In this document: in pieces, positions 30,513 to 35,354 of the stretch
Layout of the letters: the number at the start of each line of letters is the position of its first letter
Numbering within the stretch: the first letter of the stretch is position 1
Assembly: GCA_003118195.1 (NCBI GenBank)
Contig: BEXV01001196.1
Coordinates: 89,530 to 124,883, forward strand
Direction: 5' to 3'
DNA: 35,354 nucleotides
Origin: Hemicentrotus pulcherrimus
Lineage: Eukaryota; Echinodermata; Echinoidea; Camarodonta; Strongylocentrotidae
Notes under the pieces: model-generated
Told to the model about the DNA's origin: nothing
Seen by the model: the letters and a program-made list of their open reading frames with translations, nothing else
Database searches by the model: none
Position numbers and translations under genes: made by a program

Positions 30513-31075
30513 TTAAAGGGGTAGTTTAGTTCTGTTGCAGAGGGCGCTACACAAAATAATTTTTTGTAAGATAATGAAAAAATGAGTGTCAAGTTTGAAA
30601 GAACATAATATTTAAATGACAAAATCATCTTTGTTTGATCAAAATCGGTTCAGAGACGGCTGAAAGATAACGATTTCTAATACTTGTGTACCACCACAAA
30701 TATTAGATATTTTTTAAAAATTTGAAAAAAAAACGTTGAGAACAAATGAAATAACGTCTTTTACGTGGTATTTCAACCAATGCCGATGTTGGCTTTTTTG
30801 TTGGCATTTTCGTGTTGCTTATATTAACCACAATTAGCCGGCTCATGTATTGTCATTTTTAATTAAATGATTAATTAACGGTCACCGTGTTTATTTTAAA
30901 GGGGGGCTGAATTGGTATGATCGTATTGGCTAAATTTCACACATTTTAGGTCTACAATTACTTTCATAGCAATTTTAGGTTCTAAAAAGGTACTATAAAA
31001 TGTCATAGATAAGAATAAAAGCAATAACCATGCACTTTGAAGGCATTTGCGGTCTGAACTCAACTATCCCTTTAA
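30513..31075. mobile_element. TTAA-flanked foldback element (piggyBac-type target site)
   Basis: Left TTAAAGGGGTAGTTTAGTTC (30513) is the imperfect inverse of right GAACTCAACTATCCCTTTAA (to 31075). Both ends are flanked by TTAA, the piggyBac target duplication. The 560-bp body has no transposase frame. It could be a piggyBac-derived MITE or another family that targets TTAA. Confidence 0.65.
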
Positions 31076-31607
31076 CCTCAGTCTTCTTCTGTGGATTTTT
31101 GTTTACCATGAAATTCGATCTACAATCCGTACACTTTTTCAAAAAAGGTCGATCGACGTCCCTTGCGAATACAATGTAGATATCAACATATTAAAAGGCC
31201 CATTTGCAAAAATATTACATGGATTACTAAATAAAATGTTTATGTAATTTCTGCACGCCTACCTCCAATCTTCAGTCTTTGGATTTGTTATCAGAGGATT
31301 TAAATGTCTCGGTACCGGTGGTTAGTACTTTCTGAACAAAGGGTTTTACTTAGCAATGATGATGTATATAAGATGGTGGTGACGATGAAGACGACGATGA
31401 TGATGGCAGTGTACACGGTTAATCTATTGATATAATGTTTGAGTAACAGAACAAAGTGAAACGGTCCTTTTTTTAAAGGCAAAAGCAACACAATCATTTA
31501 CCAAACTAGTTTAATTCACTTTTTTTTTTTACACTATCTACTTATACGTATGAGAAATATAGTACGAATTTCATAATATATACAAGGTATTACATATTGT
31601 CACATTT

Positions 31608-31753
31608 CATTGGTAGGAATTTATTCCTTGAAATGCTAGAGCGCCGTATGGGAGCCGTGCTAAAGCCAGGGTAATAATCGGGAGCGCCAGGAGGGTCAAA
31701 TCTGACCGACGTGAGCGCTGTACAAGAACCCACTATTATTATTATTATTATTA
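31608..31753. repeat. Dispersed repeat ending in an ATT microsatellite
   Basis: CTAGAGCGCCGTATGGGAGC, GTGCTAAAGCCAGGGTAATA and GAGCGCCAGGAGGG lead into TATTATTATTATTATTATTA (about 31734-31753). A GC-rich head with AGCGC motifs and a simple ATT tail recalls SINE-like repeats common in sea urchin genomes (recollection, not searched). Confidence 0.55.
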
Positions 31754-31869
31754 TACATACACCAAATATTTACCTAGAATTAAACCTTTAAGAGAGGGGG
31801 TTAGTCGAGATACGAAGAGGAAAGGAAGGAAGGAAGGAAGAGACAAAAGTAAAGAGGAAGAAAACTGAG

Positions 31870-31870
<1 letters not shown>

Positions 31871-31904
<34 letters not shown>
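31871..31904. repeat. GA dinucleotide microsatellite
   Basis: About 15 AG units within a longer purine-rich tract (31800-31925) that includes a GGAA tetranucleotide run. Confidence 0.9.
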
Positions 31905-31908
<4 letters not shown>

Positions 31909-32115
31909 ATAAAGGGGATGGGGTGAGTATTCGGGATTTTCCAGATTCCATGATGTAGGTGGGGACTAGACCAAAAGCTTTCCATTTTTTTTGTTCCTCC
32001 CTTTTTACCATACCTACATTAGCACAAAATCGACCCATCTTCGTTTATAGCCTCATTTCTAAAGCTAGCCAGCGAAAAGAAATCGAATATTTGATTGTAC
32101 TGACCGTCCCAGAAA

Positions 32116-32722
32116 AAACGAAACCGAGAATTATCGATGTTTTATCGTAACTGAGTCACAATTATTATTGATAAATGACACATATTTGGAAAGCTTAGAT
32201 CCTCTTTCATTTGATGCAACTCATAATTTCCATAATTTTTAATTAAACGAGTTCGTTTTCACTGGCTGCCTGCCGTAGCAACCAGCAGAATTGACAAAAG
32301 ACTTAACTCCGTTTCGTTGACAATCAGCTATGCATGAAGTCTTTCGTCTACGACTGATTGTCAACGAAGCGGAGTTAAGTCTTTTGTGAAGTCCCTTTCT
32401 TGCTTCATTTGATAAAAATTATGGAAATGCATGAACTACTTTAAACAAACAGGGCTTTGTTATTCAGAGCTCATTTTCCTGACTAAGGTGTCATATGAAA
32501 GGGCAAAAACTAAACTTTTAAGAAATCTGATTTTCTCTTAGAATTTCAGATACCGTCCGCCAAATGCCTTTCTGGTTTCCTCTCTTCAAATTCATTTTAA
32601 TCACTCATGCGTGAGTTGCATCTGATGAAACAGGAGGATCTAAGCTTTCCAAATGTGTGTCATATATTAATTGTTAATGTGACTAAGTTATGATAAAACA
32701 TCGATAATTCTCTGTTTCGTTT
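32116..32722. mobile_element. About 600-bp nested inverted repeat
   Basis: Outer arms of about 107-112 bp: 32116-32222 and 32611-32722 (AACGAAACCGAGAATTATCG against CGATAATTCTCTGTTTCGTT, and so on through GATGCAACTCA/TGAGTTGCATC). Inside lies a second pair of 33-nt arms, 32295-32327 and 32354-32386, with one mismatch and a 26-nt loop, and a short pair around ATTTCCATAATTTTT. Non-coding. Probably a foldback transposon; no clear target duplication found. Confidence 0.8.
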
Positions 32723-33100
32723 AGTCTAGATGAGATTTTTGTCATAATCACTCTCAAATAAATCACTTCGATAATTAAATAAAGTTTAAAAATAATCACA
32801 AATTAACGAAATTAAACTGTGCTAACAGATCAATTAAATATTTGATATTATCTAAAACGTCAATCTCAGTAGGCTGTGATAGTTAGCGACAAATAGCGAA
32901 CGGCAATCGCGATAGTCTTTAAACAAGGCCACATGTCTGATAGACGCCGAGCGACGGAACGCCGAAGCGGGTAGCACAGCCAAGTAGCCTTTAGTAATCT
33001 AAATTGGATTTGTTTCCGACGGGATTTCTCTACCGAAATGGTAGCGTCCAATCAACGAACGCATCCTCTCATGACGTCAGCATATAGTATCCATCACATC

Positions 33101-33119
33101 AACACACACACACACACAC
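33101..33119. repeat. CA dinucleotide microsatellite
   Basis: ACACACACACACACACAC run, just after a TGACGTCA site at 33072-33079. Confidence 0.85.
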
Positions 33120-34093
33120 TAACAGTAAACTCTACGTAGTACGAACATGGACCTACTATGATCTAAGAATGACGTACGGGCTAAGACCACTGACCTCTAC
33201 ATGGAACGAACACGAGTTGGACTGGTTCATTTTATGCACAGGGAAAGTCCAACTATCTCACTTATGATAAGTCATCAAATGCTTCCTCTCAATTATTTTA
33301 TAGAAATTTTGCATTTATGTTTTCATCTCATATTAAAGCAAAACTTATTTACGTCTTTTACCTTTTCTTACATGTTTTGATAATGAACGAATCACGAATA
33401 AAGCCAACTGGGAGATGGCCGTTCTGATTGGTCAATGAATCCAAAGTTATGAATAATTCATGCAGAGCATTAAAATCTAGATTGCAAAAGGCCTCGTGGC
33501 TGCCGCCACTCGATTGCGCGTTCACCCTGGGTCTCTAGGTTCATCTTAGCCGCCTGCATGATTGGGGTGGAAAATAGCCAAAGTCACGAGGTCTTGTCAA
33601 AAGGCTACATTCGCGAGGGAGTTTCCAAACCGTCTCGAAACAATCGCATGGCTTCTCAATATCCTCATGTTAGTTGCAGGGCCTAGGTTTCATGTCCCTG
33701 GAATTGTGAACATTGAAATTAAAATTGTGCGAAAAAAATTCTCTCAAAGTAGCCTAAAGGTCGTCACGGGAGTCTCGAACCCGTCTAGTATCCTTTTCGA
33801 AAATGAGACTCTGAAATTTCGAGATCGAGAAAGGTGCGAATCCATGTGAGCGCCACGAAGTTGCAACAGAGCTACATGTACGACACTTTGTGACTGAATT
33901 GGGTTTAATAAACAAATTTGCAACACATTTATGTGAATCCAGGCGAAAGTTCAAGGTGATTCCAATTGAAATTGTCGCATATTCGTGGAATTTTCTTCTT
34001 CGAAATTGTATGTATCTAACAAGTCGCGACCATTCGCAGTCCAGTAAGAAACCAACTTTCATCCACTCCTCGTACGATGGCACTCATAAGTGA

Positions 34094-34322
34094 TTACTTT
34101 TGAGCTCCAGATGGAATATTGACGTATTCCGATTTTTCTGGATCAACGATATCAGCGTAAACCTCTTCTTTGATGTTGCTGATCCCCGTTCTTTTGAGGC
34201 CCTGGTAAGCAGGTGGCCTGACTACACTCGGTTGAGGCTGCTCGTAATGAGGGCTCTGTGAATCGCTTTCTGATGGGGCAGCACGTAAACGAGACAGGTC
34301 CTCCTTCTTCTGCTTCCGCCTG
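34094..34322 (-). CDS. Terminal exon of a membrane receptor: cytoplasmic tail with ITAM-like motif
   Basis: The minus-strand exon runs from 34322 to the TAA at 34096-34094. The acceptor is ACCACCAG, with an alternative CAGCAG three bases on. After the split residue there are 75 residues: a basic stop-transfer RRKQKK; Ser/Pro-rich spacer; PHYEQP; PPAYQGL (PPxY); then EEVYADIVDPEKSEYVNIPS. With R as residue 1, Tyr are at 26, 39, 55 and 66. Y55-A-D-I, seven residues, Y66-V-N-I fits the ITAM consensus YxxL/I-x6-8-YxxL/I with an acidic residue at -3. YVNI also fits a GRB2 SH2 site (YxN), and SEYVNI fits an ITIM pattern. The low-complexity open frame upstream of 34323 is intron. The protein family is unknown because the ectodomain is not in the window. 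Confidence 0.78.
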
Positions 34323-34819
34323 CTGGTGGTCAATTTAGAAAAGACAGAGAGAAATGATGGATAATCACTATTGTCATGATCTACTTCCCCATCACCATCA
34401 CCATCAGCATCTTCATCATCTTTTTTCCATCTTCCCAAACATCATCGACCCCATCTTCCCCATTATCATCATCTCCATCATCATCATTATTACCATCATT
34501 ATAGTCGGCAAATCATCAAATACTATTAGTGTAAAGATACAGGTGTGTATACAGATTTTCAGGTTTATGATGAGCATGATGAGACTAACATGATTTTTGT
34601 ATTTAAACTCCTTTAGCTAAAAATGCCTTTTTGCAAAACAGACTGTAGGCTACAAGAGGAATGGATTGGAGACAGCTCTGTCGTATAAACCAGTTAAAAT
34701 TAGGAATTAGACAAATACAAAACAATGTAAATATTGCAAATCCATGTCCTGCCTTTGAAAAAGTTTTCGAAAAGGGCATTACTCTTATGCGTAAAATCAA
34801 AATGTTTTTTTATTCTTAC
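34323..34819. other. Intron of the minus-strand receptor gene, with CAT repeats
   Basis: Between the TM and tail exons. Contains a CATCAT-type microsatellite (about 34385-34500) that produces an Asp-rich open frame on the minus strand running into the tail exon; this extension is not coding. Confidence 0.65.
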
Positions 34820-34919
34820 CATAAAATCACTATGGCAATAGCAAGTATGATGATCCCCAAGAATGATATCACAAATAAAACCATCCAAACAGCACTAGTA
34901 TTCCTCAGGTGCTGACTCT
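34820..34919 (-). CDS. Transmembrane exon of the same membrane receptor (5'-incomplete)
   Basis: On the minus strand, acceptor TTCAATGTTGCAG ends at 34920 and donor GTAAGAAT begins at 34819. The 100-nt exon enters in phase 1, reads SQHLRNTSAVWMVLF then VISFLGIIILAIAIVIL, and leaves in phase 2, fitting the tail exon. The roughly 24-residue hydrophobic stretch is followed, across the splice, by RRKQKK, giving a type I single-pass topology. NTS just before the membrane is a potential N-glycosylation sequon. Phase-1 entry is typical of genes with Ig, EGF or similar extracellular modules. No further exon of this gene is recognised in 34920-35354. Confidence 0.72.
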
Positions 34920-35354
34920 CTGCAACATTGAATAGATATTAAGCGTTAATCACCAAGATTTATCAATTTCTTGCTAATTGCAGAATAGATCTATTGCTAC
35001 AACAAAGAATGTTATAAATGTTTATAGAGACATTCGATATTTTGATATCACTGCCCCTATGTTATTTTGGGTCCCATGGTTACAGATCTTAGGCTGCGCA
35101 TATTAATTGGTTTGTAGAATAGTGCTTGGACCAGATTAGGGTGTTCTGTCGGTGTTCTGTACAATGATCAAGGACAAATCCATGATTGTCATGAGGGCGA
35201 GGGTTTGTAGGATCATTACAACATCAATAATGAGAGAAGGATCCAGCATTTTTACTCTAAAAAAAATTATTAGAAAGCCCCAAACAGCCCGCCTCCCCAC
35301 TCTGGCTACTTGCTCAATGCAAGGGAGCGGGGGGGGGGGGGGGGGGGGGGGGGG
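34920..35354. other. Right flank, likely intron of the minus-strand receptor gene
   Basis: No exon recognised. Ends in a G run of about 25 at the window edge. Confidence 0.5.

Larger units (their letters stand above)
29302..34093. other. Region between the ZGLP1-like gene and the minus-strand receptor
   Basis: Contains both genes' 3' ends (convergent), foldback and dispersed repeats, and simple repeats. A CpG-richer patch at about 32880-33060 is visible but no gene could be tied to it. No supportable coding exon. Confidence 0.5.

Noticed and set aside
32866..33051. 61-codon reverse-strand open frame in a CpG-richer patch
   Set aside because: No domain, start context or splice partner; only the composition is notable.
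33562..34083. Open frames on both strands downstream of the receptor tail
   Set aside because: They lie in the likely 3' UTR of the minus-strand gene; no domain, and the strands overlap each other.
34331..34438. Asp-rich N-terminal extension of the minus-strand tail exon
   Set aside because: Derived from the CAT microsatellite in the intron. A good acceptor at 34323 and a phase-matched TM exon upstream explain the true N-side.

Overview
The window is animal genomic DNA: AT-rich introns and intergenic sequence, GC-richer exons with GT/AG borders, many microsatellites and short foldback elements, and draft-assembly gaps (N at 11210-12106, 22499 and 24254-24255). The gene content and the repeat style (short TIR elements starting with 'GTTTCACAAAG' or 'TTAAAGGGG', ATT/GAT microsatellites) suggest an echinoderm, most likely a sea urchin. 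That is an inference; no species marker was seen.

Region 1 (about 1.4-17.75 kb, + strand) is a Ror-family receptor tyrosine kinase gene entering from the left. Its exons encode, in order, an Ig-C2 domain (1893-2194), a 31-nt linker exon (5873-5903), the Frizzled-type cysteine-rich domain (6556-6971), a kringle split over two exons (8794-8888, 9427-9577), a transmembrane segment (15679-15878), and the whole kinase domain plus a short tail (16628-17749). All splice phases agree. The signal-peptide exon is not visible and is probably further left; a second 31-nt candidate exon (1415-1445) may precede the Ig exon. The CRD exon carries an in-frame TAA (6626-6628) where a tyrosine is expected, so this allele or assembly does not encode a full receptor unless it is a base error. 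The kinase keeps canonical GxGxxG, Lys, HRD and DFG residues, unlike vertebrate ROR1/ROR2. The introns hold a degenerate LINE reverse transcriptase relic, a 104-bp tandem duplication, a possible Penelope/hammerhead-like relic beside the gap, small foldback elements and a palindrome with two CRE sites.

Region 2 (17.75-25.45 kb) is the Ror 3' flank and an intergenic stretch with a roughly 500-bp TGG/TGA-rich satellite and no supportable gene.

Region 3 (25454-29301, + strand) is a five-exon gene encoding a complete 353-aa GATA-type zinc-finger protein resembling ZGLP1. It has a Ser/Asp-rich and basic N-terminal half, then a C-X2-C-X17-C-X2-C finger and a second C-X2-C-X13-C-X2-C cluster. Two copies of one MITE family lie upstream of it and in its second intron.

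Region 4 (29.3-34.1 kb) lacks a recognised gene but holds a TTAA-flanked foldback element, a dispersed repeat ending in ATT repeats, and a roughly 600-bp nested inverted repeat.

Region 5 (34094-34919, - strand) is the 3' end of a single-pass membrane protein gene entering from the right: one transmembrane exon and one tail exon. The tail ends in a sequence matching the ITAM pattern (YADI, 7 residues, YVNI) and also has a PPxY motif. This possible invertebrate immunoreceptor-type or phagocytic-type signalling tail is the least expected item in the window. The ectodomain lies outside.
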